A stretch of 7,953 bases of DNA from JANWHF01 sp036276235 (GTDB lineage Bacteria; Planctomycetota; Phycisphaerae; Tepidisphaerales; Tepidisphaeraceae), in contig DATBDZ010000307.1 in assembly GCA_036276235.1 (NCBI GenBank), forward strand, positions 1 through 7,953, given 5' to 3'. The notes beneath the pieces were generated by a model. That model ran no database searches and had not been told where the DNA came from. It worked only from the letters and a program-made list of their open reading frames with translations. The position numbers and the translations under genes were made by a program. Shown here one piece after another: positions 1 through 5,805 of this stretch (position 1 is the first letter of the stretch; each line of letters starts with the position of its first letter).

Positions 1-3
1 CAC

Positions 4-16
4 GGGCGGGACGCCC
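4..16. repeat. Left 13-bp target-site duplication
   Basis: GGGCGGGACGCCC is identical and in the same orientation to 1447-1459, on the outer edge of the IS. The sequence is a palindrome (GGGCG, GGA spacer, CGCCC). With the outer CAC (1-3) and GTG (1460-1462), the empty site would read CACGGGCGGGACGCCCGTG, a palindrome with 8-bp arms. Confidence 0.75.
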
Positions 17-45
17 AATGCCGGCAACTTTAGATTGTTTATAAC
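17..45 (+). repeat. Left terminal inverted repeat of the IS
   Basis: Bases 17-31 pair with 1432-1446 with one mismatch. Beyond that the two ends agree at roughly 8 of 14 positions up to a shared ATAAC. A TATAAC hexamer at 40-45 could be the -10 box of a transposase promoter, but no good -35 box sits at the right distance, so this is only a possibility. Confidence 0.75.
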
Positions 46-85
46 TCCGCGCCGCCGCGCGATTTACAACGTTCGCGCAAAACGC

Positions 86-136
86 GGCCTCCTGTCAAAA
101 TGGTGTTGCTTTAACGCACCACTCAACAAGGAGGCC
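86..136 (+). promoter_or_regulatory. Leader hairpin covering the transposase Shine-Dalgarno
   Basis: GGCCTCCT at 86-93 is the perfect complement of AGGAGGCC at 129-136, which contains most of the strong ribosome-binding site AAGGAGG (128-134). An inner stem, TGGTG (101-105) with CACCA (117-121), could stack within the loop. In an mRNA that starts upstream of position 86 the ribosome site would be base-paired. The family precedent is that IS10 and IS50 use such structures to keep read-through transcripts from making transposase. The pairing is seen directly; the function is inferred. Confidence 0.6.
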
Positions 137-140
137 ACGG

Positions 141-1424
141 ATGGCAACTGTCTCCAATGCTTTGCAGCAGGTCAAGGCTCATCTCCACGAGGTCCTTCCT
201 GATCAGGAGATTTTCGACCTCTGCCGACGCGTCGGGCACCGCTGGCGCAACCGTCTGCTCAACCCGGCGGTCACCGTTCAGTTGTTTCTTCTCCAATTGC
301 TGGCCAAGGTGGCAATGCAGGGCCTGCGCCACGTCGCCAAACTTTCGGTCACCGCTCAGGCAATCTGCAAAGCCAAGCAGCGTCTGCCGCTGCAGCTGCT
401 CATGGAACTGGTCGCACTCAGCGCGCCTCAGGGGCCGGTGCGAACAAGCTGGAAGGATCTGGCGGTCTATCTTGCCGACGGGATGAGCTTCATGACGCCC
501 GATACTCCCGAGCTGGCCGAACGCTACGGGAAAGCCAAAAACCAGCGGGGAACCGGCTTTGGTTATCCAACGCCCAAGCTGCTGGCGCTGATGGATTTTG
601 GCGGCGTCATTCACAAGGTGATCGCCCTGCCGTGGGCACGCCAGGAATTCACCTGCCTGTCGCGCCTCTTTCGCGCCGTCGCCCGCGGCGCGCTGTTGCT
701 GGGCGATCGCGGGCTGGTGAGCTTCACCCACCTGGCCCTGCTGCTGCGGGCCGGCCTGCACGGCTGTTTCCGTCTGCCGCGAGGGCAAGTGACCTTCGGC
801 CGCGGCAAGGCCTCGCGCCGTAAAATCAAATCCCTGGGCAAACAGGACATGCTGGTCCGCTGGACGGCTTACCGCCGGCCGGCGTGGCTCAGCAAAAAAC
901 GCTGGCAGACCCTGGCCAACGAGGTGCTGACCCTGCGGCAAATCTCCTTTCGCGTTTACCGCAAGGGATTTCGCGTCCAGTGGGCATGGATCATCACCAC
1001 GCTGCTCGATCCAGAAAAATATCCCGCTCAGGAACTGATCCAACTGTACAGCCAGCGATGGCAGGTCGAGGTCTACTTCCGCGATCTCAAGAAGACTTTG
1101 GGCATCGGGATGATCTCGGCCAGAACCGCGACAGGCGTGCGCAAGGAGATTCTCGCGTTCGTGCTGCTCTATAACCTGGTCCGCCGTGTGATGCAGCAGG
1201 CTGCCGTCGCGCAAGGCGTGGCGGCGGATCGCGTCAGCTTCATCGACACCATGCGCTGGCTGCTGTGGTCCAGTCCCGGCGATCCGATTCCCAAGTTGAA
1301 ATTGAATGCTCGTCGTGTGCGTCCTTCGCCGCCCAGACGATTGAAAAATGCGCGACATCGCTTTCCTCAGCTCAACAACATCAGAGCCGCACTCACTAAA
1401 CCCCGGTACACCGTCATGTTATGA
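141..1424 (+). CDS. IS4-family DDE transposase
   Basis: This 427-residue protein should catalyse cut-and-paste transposition of the surrounding element. The RNase-H-like DDE centre is visible: the first Asp is D113 (VYLADG), the second is D189 (LLGDRG) and the Glu is E310. E310 lies in a perfect IS4 signature Y-x2-R-x3-E-x6-K: Y303, R306, E310 and K317 within YSQRWQVEVYFRDLK. The stretch between D189 and E310 would include the beta-strand insertion typical of the family. The start is well supported, because AAGGAGG at 128-134 lies six bases before the ATG. The frame has no interruption and the length is normal for the family. It is the only gene of the IS, and its stop overlaps the right inverted repeat. 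I cannot name the ISfinder subgroup from sequence alone. Confidence 0.93.
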   Translation: MATVSNALQQVKAHLHEVLPDQEIFDLCRRVGHRWRNRLLNPAVTVQLFLLQLLAKVAMQGLRHVAKLSVTAQAICKAKQRLPLQLLMELVALSAPQGPVRTSWKDLAVYLADGMSFMTPDTPELAERYGKAKNQRGTGFGYPTPKLLALMDFGGVIHKVIALPWARQEFTCLSRLFRAVARGALLLGDRGLVSFTHLALLLRAGLHGCFRLPRGQVTFGRGKASRRKIKSLGKQDMLVRWTAYRRPAWLSKKRWQTLANEVLTLRQISFRVYRKGFRVQWAWIITTLLDPEKYPAQELIQLYSQRWQVEVYFRDLKKTLGIGMISARTATGVRKEILAFVLLYNLVRRVMQQAAVAQGVAADRVSFIDTMRWLLWSSPGDPIPKLKLNARRVRPSPPRRLKNARHRFPQLNNIRAALTKPRYTVML

Positions 1425-1446
1425 TGCACCCAAAGTTGACGGCATT
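1418..1446 (-). repeat. Right terminal inverted repeat of the IS
   Basis: This is the inverse of the left end. The transposase stop codon (TGA, 1422-1424) lies inside it, a compact arrangement common in insertion sequences. It also holds an outward-facing TTGACG hexamer at 1436-1441 that resembles a -35 box, but no matching -10 box is seen 16-18 bp downstream in the flank. Confidence 0.75.
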
Positions 1447-1459
1447 GGGCGGGACGCCC
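1447..1459. repeat. Right 13-bp target-site duplication
   Basis: Exact direct copy of 4-16, abutting the right end of the IS. It continues into GTGCCAC, which suggests the IS entered a pre-existing dispersed palindromic repeat rather than unique sequence. Confidence 0.75.
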
Positions 1460-1480
1460 GTGCCACCGCCCCTCACCCTG

Positions 1481-1532
1481 CCCTCTCCCCTGAGTACGAC
1501 TCGACTGAGCTCGTCGGAGTCAGGGGAGAGGG
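1481..1532. repeat. Hairpin repeat CCCTCTCCCCTGA / TCAGGGGAGAGGG
   Basis: The arms 1481-1493 and 1520-1532 are a perfect 13-bp inverted repeat around a 26-base loop that contains the palindrome GAGCTC. It follows directly on the GGGACGCCCGTGCCAC motif into which the IS inserted, so the two are probably parts of one composite dispersed repeat. No T-run follows, so it is not a standard terminator. With the flanking bases it fills the gap between the IS and the methyltransferase gene (1460-1586), where no other feature is visible. Confidence 0.75.
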
Positions 1533-1586
1533 TTCTGAGCGCCGAACTCTTTACACCGCCTATCACTCCCGCGATAACGCCCGCCG

Positions 1587-2207
1587 ATGACGGTGAGCGT
1601 TCCGCCTATTTTGATCGGCCTTACCATGGCGAGCTATTGGGGCCAGGTTCTGCGCATGGCGCGGCGTGCAAAGCGGGCGACCGGCCGCGCTGGGAATATT
1701 GTGCCGCCGGAAATGTTGGGGCGAATACTTCGGCTGATCTGGGCGCCGATCGTTGTGATTTGGATTGTCCAGCCGTTTATCGTGGGATTTATGTTGCCGT
1801 CGTCGTCGCTCCTGCGGCCGCTTATTTACCGGCCGACTGTCGTATGGATTTGCGCCGCCGTCGTCTTGGCGGGTTACCTCGCGACGCGGCGTTGCTGGAA
1901 AGCGATGGGTCGGCAATGGCGCATGGGGATCGATCCGGCGGAAAAGACGACGATGGTCGCCACCGGGCCGTTTGCTTACGTTCGCCATCCGATCTATGCG
2001 CTCTCGCAATTGATGATGCTCGCGACAGTGATTGCAGTTCCTTCACCACTCATGATCGCGGCGGCTCTGGTGCATATTCTGCTGCTGCAATGGGAATCTC
2101 GCCGCGAAGAGCGGCACATGCTGCGCACCCAGGGGGAACCCTATTTAGAATATTGCCGGCAAGTTGGTCGGTTCCTTCCCAAGCGGCTTGGGCCTTATAG
2201 TGGGTGA
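1587..2207 (+). CDS. Isoprenylcysteine carboxylmethyltransferase-family (ICMT/PEMT-like) membrane methyltransferase
   Basis: This 206-residue integral membrane protein has the C-terminal SAM-binding signature of the ICMT/phospholipid methyltransferase group. GPFAYVRHPIY at 127-137 holds the conserved RHPxY, followed by a hydrophobic segment, an E-rich turn (E170, E174, E175) and a terminal G-x2-Y-x2-Y ... RFLP pattern at about 183-198. Hydrophobic stretches near 49-70, 84-100 and 140-168 are probable membrane spans. The family methylates lipids or prenylated or other hydrophobic thiols, amines or acids; the substrate cannot be read here. The start is uncertain: no clear Shine-Dalgarno precedes the ATG at 1587, and a second in-frame ATG lies at 1626. 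The acyltransferase gene follows on the same strand, so the two may be co-transcribed. The IS sits 140 bp upstream and could have separated the gene from its original promoter or operon. Confidence 0.85.
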   Translation: MTVSVPPILIGLTMASYWGQVLRMARRAKRATGRAGNIVPPEMLGRILRLIWAPIVVIWIVQPFIVGFMLPSSSLLRPLIYRPTVVWICAAVVLAGYLATRRCWKAMGRQWRMGIDPAEKTTMVATGPFAYVRHPIYALSQLMMLATVIAVPSPLMIAAALVHILLLQWESRREERHMLRTQGEPYLEYCRQVGRFLPKRLGPYSG

Positions 2208-2265
2208 CAGCTTTGTCAGATTTGTCAATCGATGGCGTTTCGCGGATAGTGCCGCGAGTCAGCAC

Positions 2266-3549
2266 ATGAATGCTTCGTTGAACGTTTTTCAAAGGCTGTT
2301 CCAAAGCTGGGACGCGGTTTATCCGTACAACGCGATCCAGGTCGTGCGCTGGCGCGGGCAGATTTCGCCTGCTGCCGCCTCTCAAGCATGGGGCAGCGCG
2401 CTGGAGGCGATGGGATTGGGGCGCGTTCATGTCGAAGGAAAGCAAGTCCGCCATGAATCGCTCAATGGAGAATTAAAGCGATATCCCCTGCGCGTTTTGC
2501 CGGCGGATACCGATCTGCAATCTTACCTGAGCGATGAGATCAACCGCCCGTTCGACGATCCGGCAGAGCCGCCGTTTCGGCCATTTCTTTTGCCCGATGC
2601 TGGCTCGACATGGCTGGGAGTCGTTTACCGGCATTGGGTGGCCGACAGCGTTTCCATTCGCATGATGATGCGCGAGTGGTGCGAGCGCCTTGTGGAAGGA
2701 AGCCCGTTCTGCAATGGCCGCCTGCGGCCGGGCGCGCCGGGTTATTGGGAACTGTTCAACTCCAGCGGCCACGCGATCGAGCAAACTGTTTTTGATGTCT
2801 GGCGCACGCATCAGCGATTTCGCTCGGCTCTTAAAGTACATGCAATGCGCGATCATGATTGCGCCGTTCGCGTCGTGCTTCACAGCGCGCCGATGGGGCT
2901 GATCGAATCGCTGAAAGAGCATGCCCGCGCCAGCGAAGTAAGCGTCGGCGATCTATTGCTGGCGGCGCTGGTGGACGCGGCGGCGTCGCATGTGCCGATG
3001 CAGCATCGGCCCAATCGCCGAGATCTGGCGGTGGGAAACGTGCTCGATCTGCGGCCTTATTCAACCACGGATCTTTCGAAGACCTTCGGCCTTTATCTGG
3101 GCTTCAACAGCCTGGTTTTCCGGCCGGCCGATCTGCTGAACTGGGAGCGGCTGGTTCGCGCGGTTCATACCCAATCCCGCGTTCGCCGGGCGGACACGGC
3201 GCGCGTCAGCACGATCTGGTCCGCCGCCGCGGTCGGCGTGCAGAAGCTGATGAAGCCCAATCGCATCTATCATTTTTATCGCAAGGAAGTTCCGCTGGCG
3301 GCGGGATTATCAAACGTCAATCTCGCCGGAACCTGGGCGCAAGAGCGTCATCCCGATTTCGCGATGGATTATCTGCGCGTTTCACCCACCGGCCCGACGA
3401 CGCCCGCGGTTTTGAGCGTCACCACACTCGGGCAGAAGCTGCAGCTTGCCTTCACGTATCGCCAGGCGCTGCTGAGCGAGCCGCAGGCGCGGAAGATGAT
3501 CGATCATTTCGTCGCGCGGCTCAGCCAGGCGAGCGGATTTGCTCGTTGA
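2266..3549 (+). CDS. HxxxD-type acyltransferase (condensation-domain superfamily)
   Basis: A 427-residue protein resembling the condensation / wax-ester synthase / alcohol acetyltransferase superfamily, which transfers acyl groups from CoA or carrier-protein thioesters. The active-site motif HxxxD is seen as RHWVADS, with H123 and D127; the usual first His and last Gly of HHxxxDG are replaced by R and S. A second typical element, NVLDLRP at 258-264, is followed by FGLYLGFN (274-281), in the place of the conserved second-half motif. The length fits one stand-alone two-lobed domain, and no carrier or adenylation domain is present. The start is chosen at the ATG preceding NASLNVFQRLFQSWD, because the upstream in-frame codons (TTG 2164, GTG 2200) would overlap the methyltransferase gene. 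A GTG start at 2200, overlapping that gene's stop, remains possible and would give translational coupling. Substrates are unknown. Confidence 0.75.
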   Translation: MNASLNVFQRLFQSWDAVYPYNAIQVVRWRGQISPAAASQAWGSALEAMGLGRVHVEGKQVRHESLNGELKRYPLRVLPADTDLQSYLSDEINRPFDDPAEPPFRPFLLPDAGSTWLGVVYRHWVADSVSIRMMMREWCERLVEGSPFCNGRLRPGAPGYWELFNSSGHAIEQTVFDVWRTHQRFRSALKVHAMRDHDCAVRVVLHSAPMGLIESLKEHARASEVSVGDLLLAALVDAAASHVPMQHRPNRRDLAVGNVLDLRPYSTTDLSKTFGLYLGFNSLVFRPADLLNWERLVRAVHTQSRVRRADTARVSTIWSAAAVGVQKLMKPNRIYHFYRKEVPLAAGLSNVNLAGTWAQERHPDFAMDYLRVSPTGPTTPAVLSVTTLGQKLQLAFTYRQALLSEPQARKMIDHFVARLSQASGFAR

Positions 3550-3575
3550 CATTCTCGCTCATCCATTAACACTAC

Positions 3576-3602
3576 TGGCCATGCCGGGCCAATAATGGCC
3601 CG
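3576..3602 (+). promoter_or_regulatory. GC-rich stem-loop(s) between the acyltransferase and cyclophilin genes
   Basis: CGGGCCA (3585-3591) pairs perfectly with TGGCCCG (3596-3602) over a 4-base loop. An alternative, exclusive pairing joins TGGCC (3576-3580) with GGCCA (3587-3591). There is no T-run after it, so it is not a standard intrinsic terminator. It may mark the boundary between the upstream genes and the cyclophilin gene, or affect its leader. The function is unproven. Confidence 0.35.
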
Positions 3603-3630
3603 ACGCCAAACTCCAGGAAGGAACCACTTT

Positions 3631-4143
3631 ATGGCCAAGCAATATTCCGCCGCGCCCGCGATGACGATCGATGCGAAGAAGAAATACAACGCGACGATCG
3701 ACACCACGCTCGGTGAGATCAAGCTCGAGCTCTATCCGGCGCTGGCGCCCAATCACGTCAACAGCTTTGTCTTCCTCGCCCGCGAAGGATTTTACGACGG
3801 CGTGATTTTTCACCGCGTCATCCCCGGCTTCATGATCCAGGGCGGCGACCCCACTGGCACTGGCAGCGGCGGCCCCGGATATCGCATCAAGCAGGAATTC
3901 AATCCGACGCCGCACAAGCGCGGGATTCTGTCGATGGCGCGGACCAACGATCCCAATTCCGCCGGCTCGCAGTTTTTCATCATGCATGCAGATTCGCCGT
4001 TTTTGGACAATCAATACACGGTGTTCGGGAACGTCACATCGGGGATTGAAGTCGTCGATAAGATCGTGACGCAGCCGCGCGACAGCAGCGACCGGCCGAA
4101 GAATCCGGCGAAGATCAACAAGGTTACGATTGAAGAAAAGTAG
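3631..4143 (+). CDS. ppiB: Cyclophilin-type peptidyl-prolyl cis-trans isomerase
   Basis: A 170-residue cyclophilin that should speed cis-trans isomerisation of Xaa-Pro bonds during protein folding. Family motifs are intact: FHRVIPGFMIQGGDP at 60-74 with the catalytic Arg (R62), the GTGSGGPGY loop, NSAGSQFFI at 109-117 and VFGNV at 131-135. The position matching the Trp of human cyclophilin A (WLDG) is F124 in FLDN, a change often linked to weak cyclosporin binding in bacterial enzymes. No signal peptide is seen, so the enzyme is probably cytoplasmic. The short N-terminal extension before KYNATIDTTLGEI is polar. The start is set by AGGAAGGA at 3615-3622, eight bases before the ATG; an ATG at 3595 in the same frame lacks such support. 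It converges on the Nudix gene with a single base between the stop codons. Confidence 0.95.
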   Translation: MAKQYSAAPAMTIDAKKKYNATIDTTLGEIKLELYPALAPNHVNSFVFLAREGFYDGVIFHRVIPGFMIQGGDPTGTGSGGPGYRIKQEFNPTPHKRGILSMARTNDPNSAGSQFFIMHADSPFLDNQYTVFGNVTSGIEVVDKIVTQPRDSSDRPKNPAKINKVTIEEK

Positions 4144-4144
4144 A

Positions 4145-4591
4145 CTACGCCGACAGATTGTCGTCAGTCGCCTTTAAGCGGTTCCAGGCGGACTCAAGCG
4201 CCTTGCGCGCTGTTGGAAACGTGAGGCGTTTAATCGCTTGCGGATAGGGAAGAAACTCAAAGCCGCTATGCTCGCGGCTAAGAGTGATTTCCCGCCCAGA
4301 AACCTCAGCCAGAAAAAGCACGACTGTTTTGCGAATAAGTCCCCGCTTTTGATGTCGGAAAAAGTAGACGATTTGCTCGTTAAATTCGTCAACCAATTTT
4401 ATATTTTTGATGCCCGTCTCTTCCCGCAGTTCACGCCGGGCGGCGGTCAGATCGTCCTCACCCTTTTCCAGATGTCCCTTGGGAAAGTCCCAATGACGGC
4501 CATAATCCAGCAGGAGAAACTCGATCTGGCCGCTGCTCTCCTCGGCGCGGTGAAAGATGATAAAGCCTGCCGAGCGCTCCTGAGCGGCCAT
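4145..4591 (-). CDS. Nudix hydrolase, Ap4A-hydrolase (NUDT2)-like
   Basis: A 148-residue Nudix protein. The Nudix box G-x5-E-x7-REU-x-EE-x-GU is complete at residues 39-61 (G39, E45, R53, E54, E57, E58, G60), so metal binding and pyrophosphatase activity are likely. The start AGFIIF, the block YGRHWDFPKGHLEKGEDD before and in the box, and the small size match asymmetric diadenosine tetraphosphate hydrolases, which remove Ap4A and related alarmones. Substrate choice is inferred from that similarity; other (di)nucleotide substrates are possible. An AAGGGAAGGGA purine tract directly before the ATG, on the minus strand, serves as the ribosome site. The DUF1328-like gene lies 88 bp upstream on the same strand and could share a transcript. 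Confidence 0.92.
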   Translation of the reverse strand: MAAQERSAGFIIFHRAEESSGQIEFLLLDYGRHWDFPKGHLEKGEDDLTAARRELREETGIKNIKLVDEFNEQIVYFFRHQKRGLIRKTVVLFLAEVSGREITLSREHSGFEFLPYPQAIKRLTFPTARKALESAWNRLKATDDNLSA

Positions 4592-4611
4592 TCCCTTCCC
4601 TTAGCAGCCGA

Positions 4612-4642
4612 CCGCAACGCGTGCAAGGAGAACGCGCTGCGG
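4612..4642 (-). promoter_or_regulatory. Stem-loop in the leader of the Nudix gene
   Basis: On the minus strand, CCGCAGCGCG (4642-4633) can pair with CGCGTTGCGG (4621-4612): ten pairs, one of them a G-U wobble, with an 11-base loop containing CTCCTT. It ends about 20 bases before the Nudix start and has no following U-run. It could be a weak terminator for the upstream small gene or a leader structure. Confidence 0.3.
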
Positions 4643-4679
4643 CCGGTGCAATTCTAAGCGTCCAGAGTCAACTGCGGCC

Positions 4680-4865
4680 CTAGAAGGCCCAGCCGGCCGG
4701 TCGGAACAAGCCGACGAGCACGAACAACACCGCGAGGATCAACCCCACGAGCAGGAACGTGCGGCCAACGCCGGCGCTGGCGCCCGCGGTTCCCCGCGCG
4801 CCAAATGCATAAGCGACCAGCGAGATGATCAAAAAGATGATCCCGAGCATGAAAAACGTATACAT
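4680..4865 (-). CDS. Small membrane protein, DUF1328/YtjA-like
   Basis: A 61-residue hydrophobic protein with two predicted membrane segments (about residues 5-21 and 37-54). They are joined by a glycine/alanine-rich turn, FGARGTAGASAG, which resembles the conserved FGxGGIAGxxAG core of the DUF1328 (YtjA) family. These are very small inner-membrane proteins of unknown function, common in proteobacteria and other soil and water bacteria. The start is the ATG at 4865, because AAGGAG lies six bases before it on the minus strand; an upstream in-frame GTG at 4883 would place that ribosome site inside the gene. A short perfect hairpin, ACGCC-AAAC-GGCGT, lies just upstream at 4882-4895. No function beyond membrane location can be assigned. 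Confidence 0.75.
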   Translation of the reverse strand: MYTFFMLGIIFLIISLVAYAFGARGTAGASAGVGRTFLLVGLILAVLFVLVGLFRPAGWAF

Positions 4866-5023
4866 ATCCGTCTCCTTATCCACGCCAAACGGCGTCTACA
4901 CGGTTGATTGATGTCGGCCGCACGCACGATGCGGTCCCGCTCGGATCGCCGAGCAATTGTCGTGAATGGTTAAGGCAAATGGCGTGCCGCTGGCGACACG
5001 GCGCGGGTTGATAATGGGTCAGT

Positions 5024-5114
5024 TCGGGTGCCACAGGTCGGCGTACTCGCAGACCTGTGCCTTTCCGCGAGAGAACAGCACAGGTCTCGGAGTACCGCGA
5101 CCTGTGGCACCCGA
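5024..5114. repeat. Large imperfect palindrome, 37-bp arms
   Basis: Arms 5024-5060 and 5078-5114 match as inverted repeats at 33 of 37 positions around a 17-base loop. All four mismatches fall in two symmetrical 2-base blocks where GC in one arm faces GC instead of CG in the other. The arms carry GGTGCCACAGGT and ACCTGTGGCACC sequences. The palindrome starts 26 bp beyond the stop of the minus-strand gene at 5140, so it could end that transcript, but no T-run follows in either direction. The rest of the 4866-5139 gap shows no gene. Confidence 0.8.
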
Positions 5115-5139
5115 CGAGAAGCGCACCGATCTCACAGCG

Positions 5140-5775
5140 CTAGCGTTGAATTGTTGGCCATAGCGCGGCCGTGCAGAGTTGATGACCGATACGATCGAGA
5201 ATGCGAACGCTGCGCACCTGGCGAAATCCCGCGAGCACTTCCTTCTGCGCGAGAATGTCCTCAAAGAGTTCCAGATCTTTTTCGAGGATGCTCGCCGATT
5301 CGTTGAAAACAACCAGCAGCAGGCCGGCGTCATGAATGAGCGGATCGGCCTCCATCTTCCGCAAATCTTCCACGACAGCCCCGCGCCATTGCGCGCCGTA
5401 ACCGCCATGACGCGCGCCCCCTTCGCGAAATTGATAGGCGACTTTCACTTCCAGCCAAAGCGCTTCCGAAGGATCGCACATATCGGGAGGATCGAAGAGT
5501 GAAGACGGAGCCGTATCAAATCGCAACGGCCGCCCCAGCGGGCTCAAAACCAGATCGCACCGCTGGCGATGGGTTTGCTTGTTGCCGCGCGTCGAAGGGT
5601 AATGCACTTCGCGGGCGATCTGATACTGCGCCGCCAAGCGATCAGCCAGCAGCGATTGCAACGCCCGCTCGTCCTTCGCATCGAGCCCGTAAACCGCCTG
5701 CTCGAGACGCAGCTCGTCTTCGACGCTTTGCAGCGCGCGTCCGACATGATCGGCAAGGGTGGAGAAATCCCACAT
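5140..5775 (-). CDS. Protein of unknown function with a possible PD-(D/E)XK nuclease motif
   Basis: I do not recognise this 211-residue protein. From residue 1 it reads MWDFSTLADHVGRALQSVEDELR, then a charged helical region. Next comes RQRCDLVLSPLGRPLRF with D74 on a likely beta strand, then ALWLEVKVAYQF with E109 and K111. The order Asp ... Glu-x-Lys, with the ExK on a hydrophobic strand, is what PD-(D/E)XK nuclease-fold proteins show. A later hydrophobic strand, AGLLLVVFNES (about 150-160), would fit the core sheet. No membrane segment or signal peptide is visible. The start is set at the ATG at 5775: the frame stays open to 5928, but that part translates the hairpin repeat at 5850-5926 into an Arg/Ser-rich sequence and is unlikely to be real. 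No Shine-Dalgarno site is seen. It stands alone and diverges from the PfpI gene. Confidence 0.65.
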   Translation of the reverse strand: MWDFSTLADHVGRALQSVEDELRLEQAVYGLDAKDERALQSLLADRLAAQYQIAREVHYPSTRGNKQTHRQRCDLVLSPLGRPLRFDTAPSSLFDPPDMCDPSEALWLEVKVAYQFREGGARHGGYGAQWRGAVVEDLRKMEADPLIHDAGLLLVVFNESASILEKDLELFEDILAQKEVLAGFRQVRSVRILDRIGHQLCTAALWPTIQR

Positions 5776-5805
5776 GAGATTGAGATTGTACGACGTAACC
5801 AATTG

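Larger units (their letters stand above)
17..1446 (+). mobile_element. Complete IS4-family insertion sequence, about 1430 bp
   Basis: The element contains a single transposase gene. Its ends are imperfect inverted repeats: 17-31 reads AATGCCGGCAACTTT, and the complement of 1432-1446 reads AATGCCGTCAACTTT, one mismatch in 15. Weaker similarity continues to about 29 bp, including a shared ATAAC at its inner edge. The same 13-bp sequence, GGGCGGGACGCCC, lies directly outside both ends (4-16 and 1447-1459), which fits a target-site duplication of the length known for IS4-group elements. The transposase frame is open and the catalytic residues are present, so the copy looks intact and possibly active. 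The exact ends are slightly uncertain because the flanking repeat is itself palindromic and extends the inverted match outwards to 1-31 / 1432-1462. Confidence 0.85.

Noticed and set aside
123..1358. Long open frame on the minus strand opposite the transposase gene
   Set aside because: It is a shadow of the GC-rich transposase gene; the + strand has a strong ribosome site and DDE and YREK motifs, while this frame shows no recognisable domain.
1421..2200. Open frame of 259 codons in another + frame across the repeat and the methyltransferase gene
   Set aside because: It begins in the IS end and hairpin repeat and then overlaps the ICMT-like gene; its translation is low-complexity with no domain.
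2164..2265. TTG start at 2164 for the acyltransferase
   Set aside because: It would overlap the methyltransferase gene by 44 bases with no ribosome site, and the extra residues do not look like part of the domain.
5024..5114. Palindrome as an intrinsic transcription terminator
   Set aside because: No T-run follows on either strand and the arms are much longer than usual, so a dispersed repeat fits better.
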